Assembly (NCBI GenBank): GCA_963921825.1
Contig: OY997596.1
Location: 18,047,001 to 18,111,000 of the forward strand
Length of the DNA: 64,000 nt
Direction: 5' to 3'
Origin: Erodium maritimum
Taxonomy: Eukaryota; Streptophyta; Magnoliopsida; Geraniales; Geraniaceae
Part shown: positions 21,894 through 34,392 of the stretch, one piece after another
How the letters are laid out: each line of letters begins with the position of its first letter
Position numbering within the stretch: the first letter of the stretch is position 1
Program-made: the position numbers and the translations under genes
Notes under the pieces: generated by a model
Databases searched by the model: none
Told to the model about the DNA's origin: nothing
The model's input: only the letters and a program-made list of their open reading frames with translations

Positions 21894-24800
21894 ATGGGTC
21901 TGGGGAACAGCGAGGACGTGGCGGTGGACGACGGCGATGGCGCCGACGGCAGCCGAGGAAAGACGTTTGGGGAGTCGTCGGTGCCCTGCTCGATTTGTCT
22001 CGAGGTGGTCGCCGGTAGTGGGGATCGATCGTTGGCCAAGCTTCAATGTGGTCATCAATTTCACCTCGGTAAGTTGGCACCGGAATTCTACATTTTGAAT
22101 ATTGTTTGTGGGTTGTAATTTGAGATTTGAGATCTGACTCTGGTTATGATTGTTGGTGTTGTGCTCAATTTATTTTTTGCTAATGGGTTGTTTGGATGCC
22201 TGGAAATTGTAAATGATTTGGGAAGTTGGAAATCTTGGATTTTTATCCCTTGGGTCTGATCTTTGCCACTGCTGGAGCATCAGAAACAGAACAATTCAGC
22301 TGAATTAGAATGTTAAAACTGTGATTTTTCCCTTTCTGATGCTCAGTTTTCAGGAAAGAAAATAGATTTTATTGGATGATCGAGAATTCAGATCAGTTAT
22401 TACTAATGTAGTCAAAGTCTAAGGTTAAGAATGTTGTTTCAAAAATATCTTGGATCACATGGCATTAGAATTAACATCGTCAAATTGAACGGATCAAAAT
22501 GGGCATAAGAATTGTAAATTTTCTAGTTCAAGCTCCCATTCTAGTTGGATACATTTGCAGCGTTAGAAAAATTATCCTTGAAAAGCACTTGATCAGAGTT
22601 ACAATTGCATAATATATGAGTATATATATCAGTGTTTTCCAAACTATTAAATGGTGTGAATGTCAAGAAAAACAAAACAGTTGGCCAGCCTTGTGAGGAT
22701 TATTCATCATTATCTTTAAATGACGGCTATGAACAACAAATGGGAAATTGCAATCTTTTTCCAGGATTTGCATCAAGAGTTATCACTATGTTTGGAAAGA
22801 AACCTTGTTATTGCTATATATGCAAAACACAGAACCATATACTGTCATCACTCACTGATCAGAAGTTTTTTCATAAAATTGAGGATGCTCATTAGTTTGT
22901 TTCTTCATTTGTGTCTTAACTGTCATTACTATAAACATAAAGCTCCCATATTAGCCATTGCAGACAATGAACTCCATCATTGACATATCATTTCTATATT
23001 ACTCGCTATGTATATATGTGCACTTACATTTATTTTGCCCAATAAAATTCTTAGTCATCTACTAAATGTGCAATAACAATGTGTTCTGTCTTTAAAAATC
23101 CTGCAAAACTTATTGCTGTTTTAATTGTATTTTAGTACACGGAATTCATGTTTGATTTCATGATGTTCTTACCCAAATGATCTAATTTCAGACAAATCAT
23201 TCTATGAAGAAAATTAGTTTTGCACCTTCTATTTGCATGTGCATGCCTTTATTTATTTTTATATGTAATGATAATTGCCTTAACCATTTAATTAATATTG
23301 GTAAACTCTTACTTTCACTTACATGTTGTTGAAGCACAAAGTCCCACATCGAGTAAAATCTGCATGTAGTTGTGGGACCCCAACCTGATATATGCAACCC
23401 AATTTTAAAATCCCCGCACTTCTGATTTCTTCTACATGATTCCTTTCAGATTGCATTGGTTCAGCCTTCAATGCAAAGGGTGCAATGCAATGCCCTAATT
23501 GTCGGAAAATTGAAAAAGGCCAGTGGCTTTATGCAAATGGTTGTCGTTCATTTCCAGAATTCAGCATGGAAGACTGGGCTCGGGATGAGGATCTTTATGA
23601 CCTAAGCTACTCTGAAATGGTATAGAAAATTACCTGTACTTGCACTTTTCTGCAGATTCATATTTTAAGCCAATTGTTTTTTTTCCCTCTCCATTTGAAT
23701 ATGCATTATTCTTTATTTCAGTGTCTTCAACCTTCTCATCCTCACCTCTTATTTCATGTTTTTTGTTACACTGATATTTGGTAACATTCATATCGTCACT
23801 TAAGTGTAGGTTTGCTCTCTTTTTTTCTCTAATTTATATTGAAATCCTGCATGACAAAGAGGGAGCTTTATTTGCAATGTAGGAACAGTAGTACATGAAT
23901 CTACGAAAGGAAATGAACCTTTTGTTCCAATAATCGTTTCCTTGTATATTTGCTGTAAACCAATACTCAAACCTTCATTCATCCAATACATTTAGATGAA
24001 CTTGACCTAGCAAACCATTCTGTAGTTCTTCTTAACCTAGTTGATCATGTAGAATCCTCTTTTTTTTTCTATTTCAATAACCGAGGAGATTTATATGTCC
24101 TTATTATGTAAATTTAAACTATTCTGTTCATCTAGTTGATCATGTGTAATCCGTCAAACACAATAGATGGACTTTACCTAGCAAATTGTTTTGATACTCA
24201 TATTCTTCGTATGCTAGTTGATCACGTTGAGTCCACTAATTTTAGATTTTTAGTTCAATAACTGATGAAATTTGAATATCATTGTTGTGTAAATATGATC
24301 TTTCCTGTCTGCTTAGTTGATATCAATAAGAAGAATACCACCAGATGTATTCACATTTCTTATTCCTGGGTTTGAGAAAAGAAAACATAATGTGTTGTAA
24401 AATCAGGCATAAAATGTTCCAATTGGCCGGATTATGATTGCACCAAAAGTAAGCTTCTCCAAATGATCAGGCCAGACCCATGTTCAATTTTCCCTATCTC
24501 ACAAGAATAAAAACCTCACTGGCATTGTCTTGTGTCCTTGGCTCGTTAGGTGTGAGAATTACATGATACATGGTGATCTTAGGTTACTCTCTTTTGATTG
24601 TAACACCTTGTGGCTAGAAGGCGTTCTGTTGTCTCCTTTTGTATATCAGCTCATATTCTTTGAGTCACTCAATCACAGTTTACATGTTGATGCCTTTTTC
24701 CCTACAAGTCAGACATGAGAGCAAATTGTTTCGAGAAAAATAATTTATTACTGACAAAATGCAAGGGAAGGGACCCCAAAAAATTAGGGAATGGAGTTCC

Positions 24801-27800
24801 ATCCGAAGAAAACATGCTTCCCTAAGTTAACCCATAACATTACAGAGGTGAAAAGCGGGGACTAGTAAGATGATGCTGGAATTATAGCTAGGTTGTAAAA
24901 AAGCGCTAGGCGCTAGTCGGGCGCCGAGGGCCTTTAGGCGCTAGGCGGGGACTAGTCGGGGCCTAGGCGGATGTTATTATTTCATTATTTTTAATTATTA
25001 ATAAATATAATAATATAATTTTATGTACTAAATTAATAATATATATTTTAAAATTTATATTTTTGATTATTAATTATTATTATATTATACATAAAATACA
25101 ATAATAGTAATAACTAATAATCAAGATAATATTTTTAATATTTAATAACTAATATATGAATATGAATATCTAAATATAAAATCAAATACTACTTTTTTAT
25201 ACGATTATTATTAATAATATTAAAGCTTATATAATATAACCTTTTGTATTTTAAAAAGCGCTAGGCGCTATTCGGGCGGTGAGGATCCCTAGGCGTTAGG
25301 TGTGGACTAGGCGAGGCCTTGGCAGATTTAATTTTTTAATATTTTTAATTATTATTAAATATATATTACACTAATATAATCAAAATTTCAAAATATATAC
25401 TATATTTGTATAATATAAAAAATACCAAGTATCAAAATACAAAAAAACTAAACCAAATAATGCTTTCATTTTGATTTTACTCTAAATTTTAATAAAAATC
25501 TAAATTTTAATGATAAACCACCAAAGAGGGACACGTCCCATATTCTTTTTATCAAAAAATTCAAGACCATTACAAACATATTGTCTCTCTCTCCTTTTCA
25601 TCTTGTTTTAAAGGTCTAATTTCACGAATCAGAGTCCCAAGTTTCCGACTAATTGAACGGGACGACGAGTCGGATGGTTTTCAGATTTTGGGGCCTAGGT
25701 GAGGCGGCGAATTGGGTGTTTTTACAGATTTGTGGCCTAGGCGGGGATTTTTACAACAGTGGCTGGGATGAAAACAAGACAACAAACCAAAAAAAATGTT
25801 TTTTTTGTGAACAATCACAAGCCATTGGAGATCCACATACAGGAAGGGAATGGTTAAGTTTCAAGGATTAGAAACTAGAGCTATTCTCATTCCTGCCACA
25901 ACTTTTAAAAATAAGCTTACTACAAGTTTACTACATATGAAGCATTTCTTTGGGGTTGCCCATCATTAGTGAGGATGCAAGGCCATCATATTCAAGCTAA
26001 GAAACTATACCTTAGATGGTAGACCTTTTAACTTGCAGTGAGCCCGTGCTATTGCTATGCATAACTTCAGATGATTTCCCAGTTTAACATTATATTTTGA
26101 GCAATTGCTAAATTTGCTACTCGTGTCTTTGTATTTTGGTTAGTATATTGGTAATAATGATGTATCTCAGGGAGTCCCCGCTGTATGTAAGGGTCTGTGT
26201 GTTGAAACATGGATAGATGCATTTGAATTTCAATATATTTGATGAAATACTCACCACTTCACTTCTACTTTTGGGTTTTGAATGGTTTTGCAGTCATATG
26301 GGGTTCATTGGTGTCCATTTGGCCAGCTGGCTCGAATCCCTTCATCTTTTGAGTAAGCATGACTGAACTTTATAGTTTCCTTTTTGTTCTTTTCTGCTCA
26401 TATCTCTCTATGTTTCTGTTTGTTTCTTCATTTAAAATCTCTGAACTGGCATTTGAATTCATATTAGATAAATCTTGTGAATTGTTAAGAGAAATATGCA
26501 TGTGAATATCTGCAATAAACTTGTGAAAGACAATTGATAAGAGGAGGGATGTCTTCCAGCAGAAACCTGGAGTAATGATTGTTAGTAAAACCAGGATAAA
26601 GAAAAGTTGTGATCTAAGTGGCAAAAAGGGATTATGTTCACTGGCAGAGTTTGTAAATGTCTGTATTTAGTTCAATCACTTAGAATGCGGTAATGCTTGT
26701 CCAACATTAGCAAAATTTCGTCATGAATTTAAAGTTAACTCTCTTGATTCATGTTGTGTGAAAATAACTTAGATTATTTTATGGTTACTATCTTAATTAG
26801 TGCGGGATAAACTTGTGTGAGAGCGAATCAAATGTTATCCAACACTAGTTCTCTTCACTTGACTGGGTAACAAAATTGTGTGGTTTGTAGTGGCACGTTA
26901 TAAATTGACGCAATCCTTTCTTCCTTGGTGTTTGTAGCACTAATATGTTCTGGCTGTTTTTCTCGGTTGCATTTCCCTGTACTTTTTTGCCTGTCCTTAG
27001 AGGTATCTTAATTTGCACTGATATTGAACTCTGTTGTGTTTAGAAGTATTAAACTTCATGTTGCACCAAAGCTTACTCGGCCAAGTGGTCAAGTGCTTGG
27101 ATCTTTGGCCTACTGGCCAGGGTTCATGTCCTCCGGTTTGTCAATATTCATGCATATGAGCTGCAGTTAATTTGGTTAATGATTTAAAGTTTTCTGTACT
27201 TCGGAGTGGAGTGGTTCTTTTTACCCATACCTTCTTTCTACATTACTAAACTGCTCTGTTTCATTTTTGCATGTCATTCTGGTTTTTGTTCAGTTAGATT
27301 TTGAAATATGATTTGCTTTTTTATTTTGTAGGGAGGAGGAATTTTCATCCACCGCATGTAAAACTCTCTTCCTTTCCTCCTTAATGTTCATGAGCCAACA
27401 TGGCGATACGTAATGGAGTTGCATTGTATTGCAGATCATGATCTATTGGGACAACATGCCATCTTCTCTGAGCCCACACCGGTGTCTTCTGCTACTCATC
27501 CATGTCCATATATTGCTTACTTCGGACCAGTTCATCCTTCGTCCTCAAGTTCTACTGGAAATGTTTCAGATAGCTCTAATTTCAGCAATCACTGGAATGG
27601 CCCATCAGAAGTACCCACCACTTATGCGTTCCCTGGTATGGATCTCCATTATCGGAGTGGGGAACACCATCACCATCACCAACCTTCAATTCCAGCTGTT
27701 GCTCCAAGATCAGCCAGGGCTAATTCTGATATATCGAGATCAGGATCTCTTATGCATCATCCTTTTCTTGTTGGTCACAGGTATTCAATACGTGGCGCTG

Positions 27801-28540
27801 TTGTTTTGGGGCTTTACTATTTTTCTTCTAGCTAAAAATTTAGTTAAAAGGCATTTTACTCGTGCGTTTTTTTAAATGAGTACCTGCTTAACCAACGCTT
27901 GCTTGTCCAACTGGTCAAGCACCTGAACTTGGGTCCAGGAGACTAGGGTTCAAGTCCTAACAACTTTACTTCTGAAGCCTCTTATTTCTTCAACCTCGAT
28001 TGGGCCTCTTTGGGCTTCTCCCAATTTATGTTGTATCATTTAAGAATAGATGGATTTGATATTTGCAGTTCTGCTGCTAGACCGGGGAGCTCCGTTGGTT
28101 CTTCAATGATCCCTCCCTATCCAGGCAGCAATGCCCGGGCCCGAGATAGAGTCCAAGCTCTCCAAGCATACTATCAACAACAACAACCCAGCAATGCACG
28201 TGCACCAGTTGTCTCTGGTACCCGAAGATCCAGCAGTAATAGGAGAGTGGCCCAACCAGGCCCGGTGGCCTTGCCCTCCACCGACCAAAACGCTGGGTTC
28301 TATTACTTCCAATCAGGCGCCTCAGGCCACAGCTTCCAAGAACCAGAAAATCAGCTATCAAATCATTTCCATGCATGGGGAAGGGATCACTTGCCTTCAT
28401 TCTCGCTGAATCAGGTTGACAGAGATTTTGGGTGGGGAGCGTTCCATCATCATGCTGCCGGTGGGTCAGACTCCAGCAGCAGCTTACGCCAAAGGCATGG
28501 ATCTGAGAGGACGCCGTCACAAAACCGGTCATATACATGA
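21894..28540 (+). CDS. RING-type E3 ubiquitin ligase, RFI2-like
   Basis: Six coding exons: 21894-22068, 23450-23619, 26294-26352, 27332-27357, 27435-27780, 28069-28540, all GT-AG, giving 415 aa. The RING lies at about residues 31-80: CSICLE...LQCGHQFHLDC...MQCPNC, split by intron 1 in the middle of HLDC. After it the family signature GQWLYANG, FPEFSMEDW and EDLYDLSYSEM continues into YGVHWCPFGQL. The C-terminal half is His/Ser/Gln-rich and ends with a conserved tail (DQNAGFYYF ... HAWGRDHLPSF). This order matches Arabidopsis RFI2, a RING protein in red/far-red light signalling and flowering; substrates are not known from sequence. Exon 4 is a 26-nt microexon (EEEFSSTA). Introns host a GCGC-rich element and two tRNA-like repeats. 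No disruption seen. Confidence 0.92.
23330..23405. repeat. Short repeat with AAAGTCCCACATCG motif in RFI2-like intron 1
   Basis: GCACAAAGTCCCACATCGAG followed by GTTGTGGGACCCCAACCTG lies 45-120 bp before the intron 1 acceptor. AGTCCCACATCG strings recur in plant TRIM-type repeats, but no terminal repeats or duplication are visible, so only a fragment is proposed. Confidence 0.3.
24892..25757. mobile_element. GCGCTAGGCGC-type inverted-repeat element in RFI2-like intron 2
   Basis: The termini GTTGTAAAAA and TTTTTACAAC are exact inverted copies. Behind the left end is GCGCTAGGCGCTAGTCGGGC, echoed at 25255-25330 and as GGCCTAGGCGGGGAT at the right end. The core between is extremely AT-rich (about 24975-25250). 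The 866-bp size, short TIRs and GC-rich subterminal blocks fit a non-autonomous DNA transposon of a type common in dicot introns. Flanking duplication is not certain. It stretches intron 2 to 2.7 kb. Confidence 0.6.
27066..27142 (+). repeat. tRNA-like (SINE-like) segment in RFI2-like intron 3
   Basis: TCGGCCAAGTGGTCAAGTGC resembles box A, and CCAGGGTTCATGTCCTCC, 30 bp on, resembles box B. It is a remnant in sense orientation and lacks a visible A-tail or duplication. Confidence 0.45.
27893..27968 (+). repeat. tRNA-like (SINE-like) segment in RFI2-like intron 5
   Basis: TTGTCCAACTGGTCAAGC (box A-like) and TAGGGTTCAAGTCCTAAC (perfect box B, GGTTCAAGTCC) match the intron 3 copy in layout. The two copies therefore look like one SINE-like family. 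Confidence 0.5.
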
Positions 28541-28924
28541 TCCCTAATCTTATCTTTGGTGCCTAAACTATGACTGAACCCCAGAAATTCTATGTATGTT
28601 TGAGAAATTATATATAATGCGTGGAGTCCTGATAGACTAATATTGTGAGATGGCCCCGGAAACGATCTTTGGCAGTTAATGTGCCGTGTGACTGAAGATT
28701 GGCATGGTTTGCTCTGTACTTGTTCCTTTCTCCATTTTGTTCCGTTGGGGGTGTAAAATAATATCCTCATTTGGATGGCATAATGGGGACATATGATTTA
28801 CCATACTCTTTAAATTTTACTGGAATAGCATGGGACGGTCGTAAGGGCATGGCTCGGCTTTGTTTACAGGAGTTCGAAGCAGGATACCGAGTTTTTTTGG
28901 ATGTCCTAAATTAGACAAAACAAT
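28541..28924 (+). other. RFI2-like 3' region
   Basis: The untranslated tail and flank follow the TGA with no ORF on either strand that looks real. The MITE begins at 28933. Confidence 0.4.
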
Positions 28925-28932
28925 ATATTAAT

Positions 28933-29392
28933 GGGAGAACGTCGGTTCCTAACCTTCTTGAACCTTTCGTTATCACATCCTAACTCAGAGCAACCTTTGG
29001 TTACAAATCCATACATGAAAGGTTGGGAATTCTACAAAAAGTAAAAAATTGTCCAAGTTAACAGCACTGTTAACTCGTCGACCACATGTAAGTCACGTGA
29101 AGGGTCAGAAAAATTTAAAAACGCCGGTTCCTAGCCTTCTCGAACCTTTGGTTATCACATCCTAACCCAGACCAACCTTTGGTTACAATTCCATACAAGA
29201 AAGGTTAACGCGATTTAGGGGGTAGTTTCGGCTTTTCCCTTCCCCAGTTAACGAAATCGTTAAGTTTGACGGCTGGTATCATGTTTTGTAAAACTCCCTA
29301 ACCTGTCATGTATGGAATTGTTACCAAAAGTTAGTCTGGGTTAGGATGTGATAACCAAAGGTTCAAAAAGATTAGGAACCAACGTTTTCCTC
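28933..29392. mobile_element. Inverted-repeat MITE with internal direct repeat
   Basis: The 460-bp element lies between 8-bp duplications ATATTAAT (28925-28932 and 29393-29400). The ends GGGAGAACGTCGGTTCCTAA and the complement of GGAACCAACGTTTTCCTC pair over about 90 bp. An extra direct copy of the left arm sits at about 29122-29210 (CGGTTCCTAGCCTTCTCGAA). The arm is thus present three times, twice direct and once inverted. No coding capacity. The 8-bp duplication points to hAT or a related superfamily. Confidence 0.8.
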
Positions 29393-29449
29393 ATATTAAT
29401 TAAATAGTCCATATCAAATACTAACTAAACATAGACATACAAACACAAA

Positions 29450-30860
29450 AAACTCGGCCTATTAGGGTTTTCTATTCTCGTCTCTCCTTTTCTCATCTCA
29501 TCCCCGCCTCCCCCTTCCACAGTGCAACCTCCATGGCTTCGTTGCACAATTACCATATACACTGATGCCCCTACCGTATCCCCCAGTCCGACCTCCGCCT
29601 CCTATGTTGAAAGCTCATCGCCCCCCTGCACCACTACATCGTGACCAGCCACGGAACCCGGTGGGTTTCCCCCTGAGACCTTTGTGTCTGCCTCCAACAC
29701 AGTCACCGCCATCAATGCCACCACCGCCTTTTCTTCTATCGCTAGAGCCGCTTCCACCTCCTCCTCTACCATCAGAGTCGTCATTGTCCTCACCTCCCTT
29801 GCCACCTGAGTCGCTACCGTCCTCACCTCCCTTACAACTAGAGCCGCCACAACCATTGCCTCCTATGCTACTAGACTTGCTTCCTCCATCGTATGTCTGT
29901 TTATTACCTCTGTGGTACGACTCAGGGCCCGACGTTGTGGTGCACTCGACCATTCGGAGTATCAGTGCATAGTCGTTCCATCCCCATCCACTAGATCATG
30001 ACTCTTACACCCCCGCTCGATGTCAAGGACTGTGGAATCAACAATTGCATATGCCGGCAACAATTGGTGGAAATACGGCACCCCAACCCATCCGTTAGAT
30101 CGGGACTCTAACACCCTCAGGGTGTTTAGGGGGACGCACACCTCACCCTGCCAAGATCGGTGCAAAGCCTGTATTATGAAAAATATTGATCTTGTCGAAA
30201 AAGAACAAACGAAAGTACATAAAATATTATTTTCATATTACTAGCTAATGAACCTAACTTAGTCATGTGAGTCTTGAACAATGTTAGTCGTTCCCGATGA
30301 GCCTCCAATTGTTTCAACATCATTTGAGATGTGTTTATCTCTTCCGACGACCACAGTGTGACATTCGGTTTTCATTACTAAGATAGGGGAAACAAAAGGG
30401 AAGCATACTCAAAACAAAATAAAAGGGCCTAGAAGAAAGTCATCTTGTTCTAGGTCGTTCATGAGAATTGTGCTACCCTACTCCACCATATCAATAACCC
30501 CTTGTAGTGTGTTGTGAACTGTTTTCATCTTCCTCATCAGTATTGTGTTTGCAACTATCTCATCAGATGTCATGTCCTTGTTGATGAGACGATTTATCTA
30601 AGTCATTAGAAGATTGACATCCAGTTGGGTCTCCAACAACTTCACCTTTAACCTTCTGTAGTTTATGAACGTTGTCTCATGTTTGATGAAACGCCTCTCA
30701 TGTGTGTTTTTGACCTCCTCCTCCATATCCTAGAGTGTCACTAGAGCTTCAAGGGTCTTGCGCTTCTTGTTGTTGTAAAGATCCATTGTTTTTTGGTAGT
30801 GCTTTTCGAAGAGTTGAGGTTGAGTTTTGTTAGTTATAGGTGTATATATATATTTATAGG
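29450..30860. other. Repeat-derived region of unknown family
   Basis: The left half (29565-29960) is a low-complexity Pro/Leu/Ser-coding stretch on the plus strand following a leader-like TTAGGGTTTTC. The middle (30020-30190) has a plus frame with WWKYGTPTHPLDRDSNT. The right half on the minus strand gives MDLYNNKKRKTLEAL near 30790, then broken coiled-coil-like sequence. This looks like decayed transposon or retroposon coding DNA, but I cannot assign a family or edges. Confidence 0.3.
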
Positions 30861-31354
30861 AAAAATATAAGGCATCGTGGGGTTGGTGGGTCCTTTAATT
30901 TTTGTGTGGCGCGTGCTATGTCTGCAACGTTGGAGACCCCTTATTGGTTGGTTAGAACTGTTTGACTATTCATGTGATCTGCAAAACGAGAATTGTATAT
31001 AACAATTGGCGTATCAACTTTTGAAATGAAAGTACTAATACTAACTAGAAACGTATCGCTCAAATATGCAATCAAGATACCCAATATTCTCAAACTCTTT
31101 TGAAAATACATTAAATTAAAAAAAAACATATGCTTACACGAAAATTTTCAAATCAGAAAATCAAGGTACCTATATTCTCAAACTCTATTTGCTCATATAA
31201 ACTCTTCAATACAAGCATTAATATAGGACTAAACCATATTCCTCAAATCAGCAACTAAGTATTTTTTTTTATCCTCTAAACTTATTGTTTATATTCGTAA
31301 AGCAAACTATAGAAATTCGTAAAGATTATGTTGGTATAATTTGTAAATGATCAA

Positions 31355-31355
<1 letters not shown>

Positions 31356-31385
<30 letters not shown>

Positions 31386-31421
31386 CTTCTTCTTCTTCTT
31401 CTTCTTCTTCTTCTTCTTCTT
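31356..31421. repeat. (CTT)n microsatellite, about 22 units
   Basis: Uninterrupted CTT repeats (GAA on the minus strand) run for 66 bp. It lies in AT-rich spacer (30860-32100) with no gene. Poly-Glu or poly-Lys frames across it are artefacts of the repeat. Confidence 0.95.
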
Positions 31422-32254
31422 GTGCAGAATAGAGTAATATACAAACCACATTGTCAGCATAATTTTTATTTTGAGGATATAAGTTTTCCAGTTTGTAAGT
31501 AAAGCAAACCAGACTACAGAGTACACGGTACAAGTAGAGTTTTATGTTTGACTATATAAGAATTCTAGTTTACAAATACATGACACAAGAATTGAGAGAG
31601 AACACACCAGGGTAAGATAATAGACACGGACACAACAAAGAGACAGTTTAAGTATACAGTCAGTGTTATTTACAGATACAGAACACCAAGACTGAGAATG
31701 TAGACAACAAACATCACTATTCAGTTTAAGAATACTGGAATTCAAATTTACGTTACACTAAATATCATTAGGACGTTTCAGACGATGTAGAAAACGGAAT
31801 TCATAGAGACAGTATAAGCAAATCCTTTTTTTAGAAGATCTGTACTTACATGTGGTTTATCTCTATAGACGATGCCGATCTCTGTGAACAAATCCTACGA
31901 TTTTCGTGAATAACGTCGGCGATATGAGTTGTGACGTCCGATGAACTAGATCTGACTTTGCGATCTTCGACGAACTGGGTCACATTTTCTGCTTGGAATC
32001 GATCTATAGATATCTCTCCCACGATATCGATTTCCTCTTAAAAATTCAATTGCAGAGTTCTAATTAGTGAAGTTTCCGTTTTTGAATTCGCTGATTTTAA
32101 TGAAATAGTTGTATTACTAATTTGAGTCTAGATAGAGGCGCATGCACCAAATAAGGGCCAAATTTGCGCGAACAGATGCGAACCGTCCACATCTCAGATT
32201 GACAGATCTGATGGAGTTGGCAGGTTCACATCCTATAAAGGGTTCACACCTCAT

Positions 32255-32345
32255 TGTCCCCTTATATATATAGGGAAGGTTTCAGGTGAGAACTCCTCTT
32301 AAGGAGAGAACTACGAACCAAGCCAAGAGGCATTGAATAAGCATT
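32255..32345 (+). mobile_element. Possible Helitron-like 5' end
   Basis: CTTATATATATAGGGAAGGT followed by TTCAGGTGAGAACTCCTCTT and GGAGAGAACT resembles a head sequence found at many plant Helitron copies. No CTRR hairpin 3' end or helicase is identified, so the call is tentative. Confidence 0.25.
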
Positions 32346-32639
32346 TATTTTTATTTTTCCAAATTCGTTATTTTAATAATTCTCGCTTTATTTCAATCCC
32401 GATTTTTTTCATTCTTGCACCATTTTTTTATTTTTTTTAAGCGCTATCTATAGAGATGCATATTCAATATACTTTGAGCACGAAAAATAAAAAAAATAGG
32501 ATAAGTCCTCCAATGGATCCTCGTTAGGGGATTTAGATTGTACTCATTCCATTTATCAGACTCTAAGAGTCTGGTATTGTTATTTATTTTCACTACCTTG
32601 CCGTGTCAGGATGGAAGTTGCATATTTTAAGGAAGAGGT

Positions 32640-33250
32640 GCAATCTGAATTAATTGTTGTAGTAGGTCCGAGGCTTTAGGCCCTAATGGTTACACTCTTA
32701 ATTTTTTTTGAATGAATTGGGGAATAATCAAAGAGGGTTTTATGAAATTCATGCACTCTTTCCACTTTCATGGCTCCATTGGAAAAGGGAACTTTGGTCC
32801 TCATCCCAAAAGTTGATCATCCACTTAGGTCAATAAGCCTTGTGTTTGTTATCTATAAAATCCTTGCAAAGGTATTTTCAAGAATACTCAAATAAGTTAT
32901 GAATGATATTATAAGTGATACTCAAACTGGATTTATCAAGGAAGACAGATTCTAGATGGGGTTCTCATAGCATCAGAACTAGTGCATTCAATAAAAAAAT
33001 CCAAGGAGCACGTTACAATAATAAACGTAACTAAGAAAGCTTATGATTATATGAGTTAGGATATCTAGATACATGCTTCAAGGTTATGGAGTTTGACTTT
33101 ACAAGGGTTTCTTCTATCTCTTTAAATGTTTGCAATGCATCAATTGATGAAAAAAAGGTGTAAGGGATGGTTAGATTTGGGGATAGAGGTCTTGAGATCA
33201 CTCATTTTCAATTTACAGATGCCTTGAGGAACCTAAAATTAATCCATATA
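32640..33250 (+). mobile_element. LINE (L1-type) reverse transcriptase relic
   Basis: The plus strand shows pieces of plant LINE ORF2: GTLVLIPKVDHPLRSISLVF, then YKILAKVFSRILK, then MNDIISDTQTGFIKEDRF. These match the FISLIPKV...RPISLVGCLYKILAKVLANRL...SETQSAFVKGRQILDG motifs of LINE reverse transcriptase in the same order. Many in-frame stops and at least one shift follow, and the YADD box is not found. It is an old, truncated copy. This is the only reverse transcriptase I found in the window. Confidence 0.75.
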
Positions 33251-34389
33251 GGCCTTCAACTATGGATTGGACTAAAGACAAAATTTTCAAAATCAAGCTC
33301 AATAGTACTCAATCCATATGAATTAACAAATGCAATGGCTACAAAATTTTTGGAATGTTCATCTTGCTCTATCCCCAATCTATATATGGTATTTATTCTT
33401 GGAGCCAATCCTAGAATGACAAAAACATGGGATCCATTGGTTCGATTGAGTACGAGGAGGGAGGGGTGAGGAGAAGCATTGTCCCGTAAAAGGACCATGA
33501 ATCCCTTGCTCTTATACCCTCTATAGCAGCTTGTGAGGGGAAATAAAACGCCAAGATCTTGTCTAAAAGGGGTTGAACCATTAGGTTCTCCACTTTCTAG
33601 GCATTAACATCATCTAAACAGAAATTTCGAGTTCTTACTTTTTTATCTTCAAAGAGTCGACCGACAAGGACATACATATGTACCGGATATCATCCACCGT
33701 CGGCACCGTGTTTGTTAGTTCAATAAGCACCTCGTCATCTTCTTCGTAAGCATCTAGGTTGGTCTCCATAATCGAGACCTTCATCAGTCTTGCATGGACC
33801 ACTTTCGGGCTAATCGAAAAAGGATTCGTGGGCGTGGTGGTTGAAGGCAAGATACCATGGGGTTGGTGGGTGGGGAATTCCCTCCACCCTGGATTCCTTG
33901 CATGTTGCTGTAAGGATCTAAAAATTGCATGATAAGGTAAGGTTAAGACCGGTGGGGTTATAGGGGGTCGGAGTCGAAAACAATAGTGGCTAAGCTAAAG
34001 CCGGCGTTTTAGATGTTGGGGCAGTAAATAAATCTGGAGGAGGTTTCATCTAGGTAGAGAAATGGAGGTTCATAGTTTGATGGTAGTGAGAAACGGAGAA
34101 TGGGGGTGAAGAAGTAGAGATGGAGCCAAACTCCGGTGAGCTCCAACGATAAAAGGAATAGAAAGGAGAGGGACATGTCATTATTATTCACTATCTCGGA
34201 AAGAAGTATGACAGTAAAAGACACGACCAAAAAACACACGAAGAGAGAGGCTCAAGACACAATAAAAACAATCGAACTTATGAAATATTGCTGATGAAAT
34301 AAAAAAATCTGTGTTTTCGAAAAGAAAGTTAAAAATATTGACGCATTTCTTAATTTGCTCCATGTTTCCAGTCTCCTACCATTTTATAC
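33251..34389. other. Decayed repeat DNA, no gene supported
   Basis: Short broken frames (for example minus 33635-33850 and minus 34009-34239) show no recognised domain. A purine-rich block at 34020-34150 resembles retroposon leader DNA read in antisense. No ends were found. Confidence 0.3.
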
Positions 34390-34392
34390 TTA

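Noticed and set aside
31326-31533. Poly-Glu / poly-Lys frames
   Set aside because: They are created by the (CTT)22 microsatellite read in different frames.
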